Positions 8,923 through 17,496 of a stretch of DNA of 64,000 nucleotides are shown here, one piece after another; position 1 is the stretch's first letter, and the number at the start of each line of letters is the position of its first letter. The position numbers and the translations under genes were made by a program. The notes beneath the pieces are model-generated. The model made no database searches. It had not been told where the DNA came from and worked only from the letters and a program-made list of their open reading frames with translations. Origin of the DNA: Paenirhizobium cremeum (lineage in GTDB: Bacteria; Pseudomonadota; Alphaproteobacteria; Rhizobiales; Rhizobiaceae); NCBI RefSeq assembly GCF_022884085.1, contig NZ_JAGGCS010000012.1:103866-167865 (forward strand), read 5' to 3'.

Positions 8923-10650
8923 TCAGGCCCAATCGGCCATTCGCTGATAGAGATCCGCTGCGGGCAGGCCATCGGACAGGTCGGCGGTGAGCAGTGGCGT
9001 ACGGCCATCTACCTCCCCTTCGGCAGCAAGCGGATGCTGTTCCGCCGGGGCTTCTTCCGCGGCATTCGCCTGCTCTTCGCCGGCCTGATCCTTTCCGCCC
9101 CCGTCATCGCCGCCGGCGAAGTCATCCCCGCCGTCTTCGTCTTCATAGCGGCGTCTGAGTTCCTTCTCGTCCTCGACATATTCGTCCTGCGCCATCAGGT
9201 AGCTGACCATCGGCAAGGGTACACCCTCGCGAAGCACCATAGACTGGCGCAAGGCCGGCTGGTCGATATCCGCCGTCGCGCGCGGGGAAACCTCGCCTTC
9301 CGCCCATGCGCGGTGCCGAATGTCTGCGGTGGTGGGGTCGCCCGGCGCTTCCCCCTCGAATGCCGAGGCAGCCGGCTGCATGGCCTCGCTCTTCGTCATG
9401 CCGGACAAGCGGGCCTTATCGATGGGCGGCTGTTCCTCCGGCATTTCCGTGGACGACGCATAGGCTGCGGTCGGCGCCGATGCTTCGCCGTCGGTTTCCG
9501 CCGCCTGCGGCAACAGATCCGCCGGACCCGCGAGCGCCCGGACCACTGCGTCCTTCCAGCTCTTGAGCGTATTGAGCGCTTGATCGGCGGCATCCTCGAT
9601 GGTTTCCTGCAATCCTTCCGGCGCGGCCGTCGTTTCCGGCTCCGCAATCGGTGTCTGAATGTCGGCGCCGGCTTGAATGGCGTTCCCGTTGGACAGCATC
9701 ATGCGCGTGGCATGGGCGGCCGTCCGGACTTCGGGTGTCGGAACGGTGACCGTGCGCGAGAAGCCGGGCGAAGGCTCCGGTTCATCGCCGAACTCGAAGT
9801 TCTGGCGAAGCCGCTCCTGCAGGGTCCGGATGTCATCCACGCCGCTATCCGGATTCTCCACCCTCGCCTCTGGCGAGCCTGCCGCAGCGTTTCGGGAGAG
9901 AACAGGGTTTTCCGCGGAACCGGCCGACCTGGCCCCGGTCCGCAATATTTCGTCGCCGCTACCGAAATCGGGCGCAGATCTCGCACCGGCATCCCTGGTG
10001 ACCGGCCGAACGATATCGCCTTCCAGGGCTTCGTCCCACCATTCGGCAGGCTGGCTGGTCGTTGCGGATGCGGAAGGTTTCTGTGTTTGAGATAGCGTAC
10101 GGTTCGAAGGGGACGCGATGCCGGCGACCGGCTTCTGCTCGCCGGCATTCTGCCGATAGGAGGTCACGGCCGATCGGGCGGCAAGGTCGCGGTCCTTGTT
10201 GCGATAGAGCTCCAGATAAATGGAGAGCATGGCCGCCTCGGGGCCAACCGGGTTGCGGAAAGCTTCCATCAGCGTGCGAAGCTGCAAACCACCGAACAGC
10301 TGAGTGAGCTGGCGCTGGACAGACTGGCGTTCCTCCTGTGGCAGGTTGGTCAGGGTCTGAACCAGGCGCGCGGCATAGCCGCTCAGGCTTTCGCCGTCGT
10401 TGCGCTCGACTTTCAGGGCACGCCCGAGAAGATCGATCAGGGACGCAAGGTTCTGCGACATGCGCTCCTGGCCGGACAGCAGCAGCATGTTGAGCCGGCC
10501 GGCGATCGCGGCGTTCTGTTCGAGAACCTGCACGGCGTGCGGCGTGCTTGCGGCCTGGCGCGGCGTGACGTCGATCACCGCCTCCTGCTGCTTCCTGGAA
10601 TCAGGATAGGATGTTCCGGAATTCGAAATTGCCTGAGCCGGAGGCAGCAT
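8923..10650 (-). CDS. Long low-complexity hypothetical protein, 575 residues
   Basis: I do not recognise the family. Residues about 30-175 are well-behaved and helical (LAAR/LRTLMEA/ELYRNKD-type segments) with no membrane helix or signal peptide. Residues about 180-500 are rich in Ala, Pro, Glu, Ser and Thr and are probably disordered. Residues about 500-550 are very acidic with Gly-Asp runs, and the protein ends in a short, ordered-looking motif (AADLYQRMADWA). The layout recalls proline- and acid-rich length-control or scaffold proteins, but no motif supports a specific role. It stands alone and converges on rpsA. Confidence 0.7.
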   Translation of the reverse strand: MLPPAQAISNSGTSYPDSRKQQEAVIDVTPRQAASTPHAVQVLEQNAAIAGRLNMLLLSGQERMSQNLASLIDLLGRALKVERNDGESLSGYAARLVQTLTNLPQEERQSVQRQLTQLFGGLQLRTLMEAFRNPVGPEAAMLSIYLELYRNKDRDLAARSAVTSYRQNAGEQKPVAGIASPSNRTLSQTQKPSASATTSQPAEWWDEALEGDIVRPVTRDAGARSAPDFGSGDEILRTGARSAGSAENPVLSRNAAAGSPEARVENPDSGVDDIRTLQERLRQNFEFGDEPEPSPGFSRTVTVPTPEVRTAAHATRMMLSNGNAIQAGADIQTPIAEPETTAAPEGLQETIEDAADQALNTLKSWKDAVVRALAGPADLLPQAAETDGEASAPTAAYASSTEMPEEQPPIDKARLSGMTKSEAMQPAASAFEGEAPGDPTTADIRHRAWAEGEVSPRATADIDQPALRQSMVLREGVPLPMVSYLMAQDEYVEDEKELRRRYEDEDGGDDFAGGDDGGGKDQAGEEQANAAEEAPAEQHPLAAEGEVDGRTPLLTADLSDGLPAADLYQRMADWA

Positions 10651-10927
10651 GGGAACTCCTCTTCATGCAAAGATTGCAGGGAACATCGGCAATTCGGAAC
10701 CGCACATGCGGCAACCCTGTTCCGCCAGGCCATCCTGCCGGCAGATTTCGAGCAAGGGCGATCGCCACTCTATTTGCCGCCATGATGCCCGCGAGGCGTA
10801 AACAATTCGCTAACCATAAATGCCACCTTCGCGTCTTGCCGCTTCGAAAAGGCTCGCGTACATCTTTGCCAATACGAACTGCCGGGCCGCCGCATGCGCA
10901 ATGTCGAGCCCAACCGATGGGTGCCGA

Positions 10928-12334
10928 ATGCCGAATAACCGAAATCCCATCCTCGATACCGACAGCTACAAGCTGGGGCACTTCCTCCAATATCCCGCCG
11001 GCACGCGCGCCATCAGCGCCTATGTTACCACCCGCGGCAACTCCTTCCGGCCTGAAGTGATGTTCTTCGGGCTGCAGATGTTCCTCAAGGAATATCTTTC
11101 CCGGCCGATTACCCGTGCCGATATCGATGAGGCCGAGGAAGTCGCCACGCTGCACGGACAACCCTTCGACAGGGCCGGCTGGACCCATATCGTCAACGTC
11201 CATGGCGGCTACCTGCCGCTGAGGATCGAGGCCCTGCAGGAAGGGCTTGTCGTGCGTCGCGACGTGCCTGTGGTCCAGGTCGCCAATACCGATCCGGAGT
11301 TGCCCTGGCTGACCTCCTACATGGAGACCGCGCTGCTGAGGGCCGTCTGGTACCCCTCGACCGTGGCGACCATGGCGTGGCGGATCAAGCAGGCGATCCG
11401 GCCTTTCCTGGAACGGACGTCGGACCGGGCCGAGGAACTGATCTCCGCCAGCATCAGCGATTTCGGCGCAAGAGGAACGGCCAGCCTCGAGCAGACAGGC
11501 CTCGGCGGAGCCGCCCATCTGGTGCATTTCAGCAGCACCGATTCGCTACCCGGCGTTCTGCATGCCCGTCGTTACTATGGCGCGCTGATGGCCGGCAGAT
11601 CCGTTCCCGCATCCGAGCACACGACGGTCACCGCCTGGGGACAGACCCGCGAGGCAGAAGCCTATTCGAACATGATCGAGCGCTTCGCCCGGTTCGGTGC
11701 CTATTCGATCGTGGCGGACAGCTTCGATCTCAACAATGCAGTGGCCGATATACTCGGCAAGAAACTGCAGACGAGGATTCGCGCCGCCAACGCGACCCTG
11801 ATCGTCCGCTCAGACAGCGGCGATCCGATCGATACACCTGTGCAGGTCGTCGCACAGCTCGCCTATGCCTTCGGCACACATCTGAACGGTAAGGGTTTCA
11901 AGGTTCTGGACAACAATGTTCGGGTTATCCAGTCGGATGGCGTCTCTCTGCAGGACATACAGATGATCCTCGGGCGGCTGGAGGGCATGGGCTTTTCCTC
12001 GGAGAACATCTCCTTCGGCATGGGTTCCTCGCTCCTGCAGAAGGTGAGCCGCGACACGCTCTCCTTCACCATGCGCGCAAGCGCGCTGAAGGATGAGGGC
12101 GGCGTCTGGCGTGATATCGGACGCAGGCCCGGCAATCCGCAGGAAAAGCCGCCTACACTCGGCCGGCAGGCCGTCGTGCAGGAGGAAGGCGATATCTTTG
12201 CCGTCCCTCTCGGCGAACTCGGACAAAGACCGAACCTGTTGCAACCGGTTTGGGAAAACGGAAAGCTGCTACGCGACCTGGCTTTCGACGAAATCCGCGA
12301 GCTTGCCGCCGCCGCCGGCGCTCAGTGGCGCTAG
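10928..12334 (+). CDS. Nicotinamide phosphoribosyltransferase (NAMPT/NadV-type)
   Basis: Makes NMN from nicotinamide and PRPP, a salvage route to NAD. 468 residues from the ATG at 10928. Motifs align with the NAMPT branch, not with bacterial PncB: DTDSYKLGH (10-18), SDFGARGTASLEQTGLG with D178, SSTDSLPG with D205 (the Asp that favours nicotinamide in the human enzyme), SVPASEHTTVTAWG with catalytic-type H231, VRSDSGDPIDT, and FGMGSSLLQK. An annotation as nicotinate phosphoribosyltransferase is common for such genes but fits less well. Monocistronic. Confidence 0.85.
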   Translation: MPNNRNPILDTDSYKLGHFLQYPAGTRAISAYVTTRGNSFRPEVMFFGLQMFLKEYLSRPITRADIDEAEEVATLHGQPFDRAGWTHIVNVHGGYLPLRIEALQEGLVVRRDVPVVQVANTDPELPWLTSYMETALLRAVWYPSTVATMAWRIKQAIRPFLERTSDRAEELISASISDFGARGTASLEQTGLGGAAHLVHFSSTDSLPGVLHARRYYGALMAGRSVPASEHTTVTAWGQTREAEAYSNMIERFARFGAYSIVADSFDLNNAVADILGKKLQTRIRAANATLIVRSDSGDPIDTPVQVVAQLAYAFGTHLNGKGFKVLDNNVRVIQSDGVSLQDIQMILGRLEGMGFSSENISFGMGSSLLQKVSRDTLSFTMRASALKDEGGVWRDIGRRPGNPQEKPPTLGRQAVVQEEGDIFAVPLGELGQRPNLLQPVWENGKLLRDLAFDEIRELAAAAGAQWR

Positions 12335-12374
12335 CAGAGGACCGTGGTTCCTTTCCGGCGAAAACGGAACGGCC

Positions 12375-12737
12375 TTAGTCTTCTCTGACGCGAACATCCC
12401 TGAAGAGACCGTAAAGGCCGTTGTCGTCGGCTTTGAGCGAGAGGATCGCTTCTCCCGCCGCATTCTCCGATTCAGCCACCAGCCCGGCAACGGCATCAAG
12501 CCAGCTTCCCCTCGACCGGCGGGATCGGTCGTCCGTGGGCAGAGCCGGTGTCTCGCCCCATGCGCCAAGCTCTTCCGTGAAGACGGCGATCTCAGCGGGC
12601 TGTTCCAGCCATTTTCTGAGCATGTCTGCCGCAACAGGGACCGTTGCCGGCGCGGATCGTTCATGTTCGAGACTGTCAGAGGCCCGCATGACACCTGGCA
12701 AAGAAGCCTTCGGTGCTTCCATCATGGTCGCATTCAT
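12375..12737 (-). CDS. Hypothetical protein, about 120 residues
   Basis: An open minus frame with coding-like third-position bias. From the ATG at 12737 it gives MNATMMEAPKASLPG through to a C-terminus FRDVRVRED. There is a Trp/Leu-rich middle (LRKWLEQPAEIAVF) and no signal peptide or membrane segment. The start overlaps by ATGA the stop of a 23-codon upstream frame. The frame also extends upstream to 13136, but there it runs antisense to a better gene. No family recognised. Confidence 0.5.
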   Translation of the reverse strand: MNATMMEAPKASLPGVMRASDSLEHERSAPATVPVAADMLRKWLEQPAEIAVFTEELGAWGETPALPTDDRSRRSRGSWLDAVAGLVAESENAAGEAILSLKADDNGLYGLFRDVRVRED

Positions 12738-12805
12738 ACCGCTTGGTCGACCGTCCTTCCGACGATCGGAAAGGCCGGCAGGAGGATGTCCTGATTGACC
12801 ACCAT
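12734..12805 (-). CDS. Possible 23-residue leader peptide coupled to the downstream gene
   Basis: An ATG at 12805 opens a short frame reading MVVNQDILLPAFPIVGRTVD and ending QAV, then TGA. The TGA overlaps the ATG of the next frame (ATGA). The residue content looks protein-like, but the ribosome-binding site is weak. It could be a real coupled leader, or the original N-terminus separated by a one-base frameshift. Confidence 0.3.
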   Translation of the reverse strand: MVVNQDILLPAFPIVGRTVDQAV

Positions 12806-12912
12806 AATGCACCCGAGGGATTAAAAAACACTGATTGGCGAACATGGAGTTCTCTTGCCTGAGAGCGCGACAGACGCCATCTTCAGCCAGTTGCCACATC
12901 ATCGAGGCTAGC

Positions 12913-13302
12913 GTGAGCTTTCTTCCGCCCTCTTTCTTCTCGTCCACCGGCGCCGGCATATTATCGGCGCTGGATCTGGAACTTGCGGCCGAAAAGGCGG
13001 ATGCGCTCGGCCGGATCGGCAGGAAGCTGGAAGCGGCGCTCGAAGCGCTGGCGACGGCGCGGGCCGAGGGCGCGTCGGAGCAACGCTGCGAGGAACTCAT
13101 CGACCAGGCTGCCGAACTGGTCTGGGCCTTCTTCATCCAGAGAGAGATATCGGGCTTCCGCAGCCAGGCGGATGCCGTGCGCCGCTACCGGATTCCACGG
13201 GAGGTTCTCATCCGGGTGGGCGTGCGCAGGAAGCCTGAGACAGGAACGGCCAAAACGCGGGGGGGACGGCGACACCTGATCGCCCTCCGTCCCTTCGGCT
13301 GA
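12913..13302 (+). CDS. DUF6665-like hypothetical protein
   Basis: 129 residues from the GTG at 12913, which has CGAGG 5 bases upstream. The helical N-terminal half (LDLELAAEKADALGRIGRKL) is followed by AAELVWAFFIQREISGF and RRYRIPREVLIRVGVRRKP. This combination matches, from memory, a small alphaproteobacterial family of unknown function (DUF6665). The antisense frame through here is judged a shadow, because this strand carries the recognisable motifs and the ribosome-binding site. Confidence 0.65.
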   Translation: MSFLPPSFFSSTGAGILSALDLELAAEKADALGRIGRKLEAALEALATARAEGASEQRCEELIDQAAELVWAFFIQREISGFRSQADAVRRYRIPREVLIRVGVRRKPETGTAKTRGGRRHLIALRPFG

Positions 13303-13333
13303 AACGGTAGCTGGCGAAGGACAGAGAGAACCG

Positions 13334-13960
13334 TCAGCTGTGGGCGAAAATGTCCGTTTCTTCCCAGCCGAGCAGGTCAAGCTTGGCGCGGGTCGGCAGA
13401 AATTCGAAACAGGCTTCGGCATGGGCCATACGGCCATCGCGCTTCAGACGTTCCGTCAGCTTGTCGCGCAGGGCATGCAGGTAAAGAACGTCAGAAGCGG
13501 CGTATTCGAGCTGCGCCGGAGAGAGCATTTCAGCCGCCCAGTCCGATGACTGCTGGGCCTTGGAGATATCGATCTCCAGCATCTCCTTCAGATTATCCTT
13601 AAGTCCGTGCCGGTCCGTGTAGGTCCGGCTCAGACGGGAGGCAATCTTGGTGCAGAAAACCGGCGCGGTGGTGACACCGAAGGTATGGAACAGGACGGCG
13701 ATATCGAAACGGCCGTAATGGAAGATCTTCTGCCGAGAGGGGTCGGCGAGCATGGCCACAAGGTTTGGCGCTTCTTTCTGGCCGGCAGCAATCCGGATGA
13801 CATCCGCAGTGCCGTCACCCGAGGAAAGCTGAACGACGCAGAGCCGGTCGCGGCGCGGCACCAGGCCGAGCGTCTCGGTATCGATGGCGATTGCGCCCGT
13901 GTAACGCGCAGCATCTTCTGCGGAAATGTCACCCTCGTAATAGCGAATCGTCGATGCCAT
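13334..13960 (-). CDS. Ribonuclease D-like 3'-5' exonuclease (short form)
   Basis: 208 residues forming only the DEDDy exonuclease domain, without the HRDC domains of E. coli RNase D (about 375 residues). This short form is common in alphaproteobacteria. Catalytic motifs are AIDTETLGL (D27, E29), FHYGRFDIAVL, and YAASDVLYLHAL with the motif III Tyr/Asp. It is expected to trim structured RNA 3' ends such as tRNA precursors. Convergent with the gene ending at 13302. Confidence 0.88.
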   Translation of the reverse strand: MASTIRYYEGDISAEDAARYTGAIAIDTETLGLVPRRDRLCVVQLSSGDGTADVIRIAAGQKEAPNLVAMLADPSRQKIFHYGRFDIAVLFHTFGVTTAPVFCTKIASRLSRTYTDRHGLKDNLKEMLEIDISKAQQSSDWAAEMLSPAQLEYAASDVLYLHALRDKLTERLKRDGRMAHAEACFEFLPTRAKLDLLGWEETDIFAHS

Positions 13961-14052
13961 CCAATATTCTCCAGATCGCGGCCATGTCTTCGCGCCCGGC
14001 TATAGCCCAAAGCAGGCCCGAGCACTACCGTTTTCGAGACCCGCTCCGTGCA

Positions 14053-15573
14053 TCACAATTGCGGTCGGCTGACGGGGCCGTTTTCCGTCAATGCGGTATA
14101 GGCGAGCGTCTGGTCCAAATGCCCGGCGCGCAGCGCCAGCAATTTTTCCGCATAGTGCAACCGCGTTCCGGCGTAGTCCGGCTCTTCCGCAACATTGTGC
14201 AGTTCCATCGGATCCCGCTGGAGATCGAACAGAAGCGGCGGCAGACCGGCGAAGTGGACATATTTGAACGCCCTGTCGCGGACGACGGCGAGATTGCAGA
14301 GGTTCGACGGCAGGCTGAAATGCCTTTCCGCCCCTGCAGTCACGATCTCGCGGAAATCGAATTCGAAGAAGGCTGCATCCCGCCAGAGCTCCGGCACGCC
14401 ACCGCCCAGGAAGGGCATCAGCGAGGCGCCGTCCTGATGGTTGCGCGGCGTGAGCCCAAGCCTGTCGCAAAGCGTCGGCAGAATATCGGCGGCAGAGGTG
14501 AAGGCTTCGACCTGCCGGCCAGCCGACGCGGTGGCCGCGGGATCGCGGATCACCAGTGGGATATGATAGCTGCCATCGTGATAGCCGCCTTTCCCCAACG
14601 CCCAATGGTCGCCCATCATCTCGCCGTGATCGGAGGTGAAGACAATTATAGTCCTCTCCCAGTCGCCTTGGTCGCGCAGTGCATCGAAAATACGTCCGAT
14701 CTGGGCATCGACTTCGGCGATCATGCCGAAATAGATGGCGCGGATCCTGTCGAAATCCTCATCCCGCCATTCGCTCAGAGGCCCAGTCGCGCCATGGACG
14801 AAGCTCGATTTCTGCAGGCTGTCCATTGCATAGCGCATGAATGGATGGATCATCGCTTCGTCGGCACGGCGGTCGGCGCGGGCATAGGCGGGTCCATCGC
14901 CCGCCGCAAACATGCTGTTATAGGGTTCCGGGACACAGAAAGGGGGGTGCGGACGAAGGAACGAAATATGGGCAAACCAGGGGCGATCCTGCGTTTCGCG
15001 CCAGTTCAGAAAAGCTTCCGCCAGGAAAGCCGTCTGGGTTTCCTCTTTCGAATAGGCGGGAGGATCATTTCCGACGCGACAGTCGCCCGGCGACGCGGTC
15101 CGGTGGACATTGCGATCGAAGGCATCCCGGCGTCCTCTCGCCCGCAGCCAGCCTAGCCAGTGGCGCTCATGCTCCAACAGGATCTGCCCGACGGTGAAGC
15201 CCGGAAGGACCCCTTCATAGGAGGTCAGCACAGGGTCATTCGGATCGAGCGGTCGTGGATCCGGCGAAATATCGGTGTATCCGAACACGGTCGCGTCATA
15301 GCCCGCCCGCCGCGCAGCCAGCGCGATATTGTCGAAGCGGGCATCGAGCGGCGAGCCGTTGCGACAAACCCGGTGATTCATCTGATAGAGGCCCGTGTAG
15401 AGCGATGCGCGAGCCGGTGAACAGGGGGCCGCGCCGGCATAGTGGCGGCGAAACAGCACGCCTTCACCGGCAAGGGCGTCCACATTCGGTGTTCTGACCA
15501 CGGGATGCCCCGTCGCCGACAGGCAGTCGCCGCGCCACTGGTCGGCCGTAATCAAAAGAATATTCGGCTTCAT
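14053..15573 (-). CDS. Sulfatase / phosphonate monoester hydrolase family enzyme
   Basis: 506 residues from the ATG at 15573 (GGAGA 9 bases upstream). The active-site signature CSPARASLYTG begins at Cys51; in this superfamily the Cys of CxPxR is converted to formylglycine by a separate maturase. Metal-site residues are visible in LLITADQWRGD (D11) and FTSDHGEMMGDHW (C-terminal Asp/His). The overall length and the absence of a signal peptide suit the cytosolic phosphonate monoester hydrolase/arylsulfatase group described from Rhizobium. The true substrate (sulfate, phosphonate or phosphate ester) cannot be read from sequence. Confidence 0.82.
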   Translation of the reverse strand: MKPNILLITADQWRGDCLSATGHPVVRTPNVDALAGEGVLFRRHYAGAAPCSPARASLYTGLYQMNHRVCRNGSPLDARFDNIALAARRAGYDATVFGYTDISPDPRPLDPNDPVLTSYEGVLPGFTVGQILLEHERHWLGWLRARGRRDAFDRNVHRTASPGDCRVGNDPPAYSKEETQTAFLAEAFLNWRETQDRPWFAHISFLRPHPPFCVPEPYNSMFAAGDGPAYARADRRADEAMIHPFMRYAMDSLQKSSFVHGATGPLSEWRDEDFDRIRAIYFGMIAEVDAQIGRIFDALRDQGDWERTIIVFTSDHGEMMGDHWALGKGGYHDGSYHIPLVIRDPAATASAGRQVEAFTSAADILPTLCDRLGLTPRNHQDGASLMPFLGGGVPELWRDAAFFEFDFREIVTAGAERHFSLPSNLCNLAVVRDRAFKYVHFAGLPPLLFDLQRDPMELHNVAEEPDYAGTRLHYAEKLLALRAGHLDQTLAYTALTENGPVSRPQL

Positions 15574-15761
15574 CAACCGTTCTCCAGAGGTCTTTGCTGT
15601 GTTCCTCGATTCGCCCGCCGGCAGTGCAGAGTTTCCCCGTCATCCGGCAACACGCAAATGAAAAAACATGCCCCTGCCATGCTCAATGAGCACCGGTCGC
15701 TTGCCTGCCGCCGCCAGCGCCCTAAAACCAAGCAACGACCATCGCAAGAAAGGATGTTGAG

Positions 15762-16511
15762 ATGAGCGGCACAATCCTCATTACCGGCGCAACGGCCGGA
15801 TTTGGCGCAGCCACGGCACGCCGCTTCGTCGCCGAGGGCTGGAAAGTCATCGGCACCGGTCGCCGCGCGCAGCGACTGGACGATCTCGGAGCGGAACTCG
15901 GCGACGCCTTTCACGGCCTTGTCTTCGACATTACCGACGAAACCGCCATGCGCGAGGCGCTGGCCGGGCTTCCCGCCGCGTTTTCCGGCATAGACGTGCT
16001 CGTCAACAATGCCGGCCTGGCGCTTGGCACGGCGCCTGCACCCGAGGTTCCGTTCGCAGACTGGAAAACGATGGTCAACACCAACATCACCGGGCTTCTG
16101 GCGATCACCCATCATCTGCTGCCGACGCTGATCGAGCGGCGCGGCATGATCGTCAACCTTTCCTCGGTCGCCGCCCACTGGCCCTATTCCGGCGGCAATG
16201 TCTATGCCGGCACCAAGGCATTCCTGCGCCAGTTCTCGCTCGGTCTTCGCTCCGACCTGCACGGCAAGGGCGTTCGTATCACCTCGATCGAGCCCGGTCT
16301 TTGCGAAAGCGAGTTCACGCTGGTTCGCACCGGCGGCAACCAGGCAGCCTATGAAGCACTTTATGGCGGCGCGCACGCAATCCAGCCGGAGGACATCGCC
16401 AATACGATCCACTGGGTGGCCTCTCAACCGCCGCACATCAACATCAACAGCCTCGAAATCATGCCCGTCAGCCAGTCCTGGGCCGGTTTTCAGGTGCACC
16501 GGGAAAAATGA
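15762..16511 (+). CDS. SDR-family NADP-dependent dehydrogenase (YdfG-like)
   Basis: 249 residues with the classical short-chain dehydrogenase layout: the cofactor motif TGATAGFG near residue 8, NNAG at about 85-88, catalytic Ser in NLSSVAAHWP, and YAGTK giving the Tyr-x-x-x-Lys pair. The ending (INSLEIMPVSQSWAGF) and length resemble YdfG, a 3-hydroxy acid/serine dehydrogenase with broad substrate range. The ATG has AAAGGA at a good distance. Its 3' region leads into the sRNA locus. Confidence 0.85.
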   Translation: MSGTILITGATAGFGAATARRFVAEGWKVIGTGRRAQRLDDLGAELGDAFHGLVFDITDETAMREALAGLPAAFSGIDVLVNNAGLALGTAPAPEVPFADWKTMVNTNITGLLAITHHLLPTLIERRGMIVNLSSVAAHWPYSGGNVYAGTKAFLRQFSLGLRSDLHGKGVRITSIEPGLCESEFTLVRTGGNQAAYEALYGGAHAIQPEDIANTIHWVASQPPHININSLEIMPVSQSWAGFQVHREK

Positions 16512-16755
16512 CGGTAGGCTGCCGCCCGCGACGGTCCGTCCCGGATTCATGCATTTCCAGCGTCCGATGGCGGTGGAACGACCTGGAATTGCCTGCAGAT
16601 GCGGCAATTTGGGCCTGCGTCCGCCTGTCGCAGCGCTTGAATTCCCACTCCAAAGCGCTCACGGTCAATTTTGAACCGCAAAGCTATGCATAAATCGCAT
16701 TGGTGCATTGCAGCAACGGTACTATTCATTCTGCGCAATCAAGCTATAGTCAAAT

Positions 16756-16876
16756 CATCGAACGGCGCACTCCTCCTCCCAGCGCCGCTAGATAGGATCG
16801 GCAATACTCCTCCTCCTCCCAATTGCCGATCAAGTTCAAGAGCCTGGCGCACCTCCTCCCGCGCCAGGCTCTTTTC
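16756..16876 (+). ncRNA. alpha-r14/NfeR1-like small RNA with three anti-Shine-Dalgarno loops
   Basis: Three consecutive hairpins lie in the SDR-GNAT spacer, each exposing a CCTCC-containing loop. Hairpin 1: CGGCGC/GCGCCG (16763-16768/16782-16787), loop ACTCCTCCTCCCA. Hairpin 2: GATCGGCAAT/ATTGCCGATC (16796-16805/16822-16831), loop ACTCCTCCTCCTCCCA. Hairpin 3: a 12-bp terminator stem (16839-16850/16861-16872), loop ACCTCCTCCC. This is the hallmark, from memory, of the rhizobial alpha-r14 family (NfeR1 in Sinorhizobium meliloti), trans-acting sRNAs of about 120 nt that pair with mRNA ribosome-binding sites. The 5' end is approximate; a CTATAG at 16744-16749 could be the -10, without a good -35. 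Confidence 0.82.
16839..16876 (+). terminator. Intrinsic terminator forming the third hairpin of the sRNA
   Basis: A 12-bp perfect stem AGAGCCTGGCGC/GCGCCAGGCTCT with loop ACCTCCTCCC, followed by TTTCGTTT. It also separates the sRNA from the GNAT gene. Confidence 0.9.
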
Positions 16877-16989
16877 GTTTCTGCCCTTGCGACTCACCGC
16901 TATATTCCTTCAGTCCCATGGTCACTCCGTTTGAAAAACGGTCACGGGTGGAAGATGTTCTGCGGCATCATCACCCTGAGGAGCCGACC

Positions 16990-17496
16990 ATGCCTGATTC
17001 GAAGTCCGTGAAGATCCGCAACGCGCTCCCGGCAGACGCCGAGCTGCTGCATGCGGGCATTCTGGCCCTGGCTCGCCATACCGGGAGGGAAAATAAGGTC
17101 GAAAGCACGCCTGCGGACCTGCTTGCCCATGGTTTCGGCGAGCGGCCGGCCTTTGACGGACTGATCGCCGAGGTCGACGGCTGCTTCGCCGGCATGTGCC
17201 TCACCTTTGGTAGCTTTTCCACCTTTCACGGCGAAGCCGGGATTTACGTCCAGGATCTCTATGTCGAGGAAGATTTTCGCGGCATGCGGATCGGCGAAAG
17301 GCTGCTGCAGGCAGCTGCGGCACGCGGCTTCGAACGGGGAGCCCGATATCTGCGCCTTTCTGTCGATTTCGACAACCTACAGGCCCAGGCCTTCTACGAA
17401 CGCCTGGGCATCACCCATTCGCTCGACGAGCAGATCCACATGATGAAAGGCGATGACTTTGCAGCCTTTTCCCGCGAGGGACTGTCTGGCTCATAG
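16990..17496 (+). CDS. GNAT-family N-acetyltransferase
   Basis: 168 residues from the ATG at 16990 (GAGGAG upstream); an earlier in-frame start at 16918 overlaps the spacer. The acetyl-CoA-binding region is visible as VQDLYVEEDFRGMRIGERLL (motif A, Arg/Gly-x-Gly) followed by AAARGFERGARYLRLSVD and QAQAFYERLGI (motif B). The N-terminus IRNALPADAELL is typical of GNATs. Substrate unknown; the sequence does not resolve N-terminal, polyamine or antibiotic acetylation. Confidence 0.85.
   Translation: MPDSKSVKIRNALPADAELLHAGILALARHTGRENKVESTPADLLAHGFGERPAFDGLIAEVDGCFAGMCLTFGSFSTFHGEAGIYVQDLYVEEDFRGMRIGERLLQAAAARGFERGARYLRLSVDFDNLQAQAFYERLGITHSLDEQIHMMKGDDFAAFSREGLSGS

Noticed and set aside
10810..10817. 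CTAACCAT as a CtrA half-site
   Set aside because: Deviates at the first base, has no second half-site and no clear target start at the right distance.
12835..13136. Minus-strand extension of the 12375-12737 gene to 13136
   Set aside because: Runs antisense through the DUF6665-like gene, Ser/Ala-rich; the plus strand has better motifs and a ribosome-binding site.
16769..16860. CTCCTCC runs as a simple trinucleotide repeat
   Set aside because: The runs fall only in the loops of three different perfect stems, which a microsatellite would not explain.
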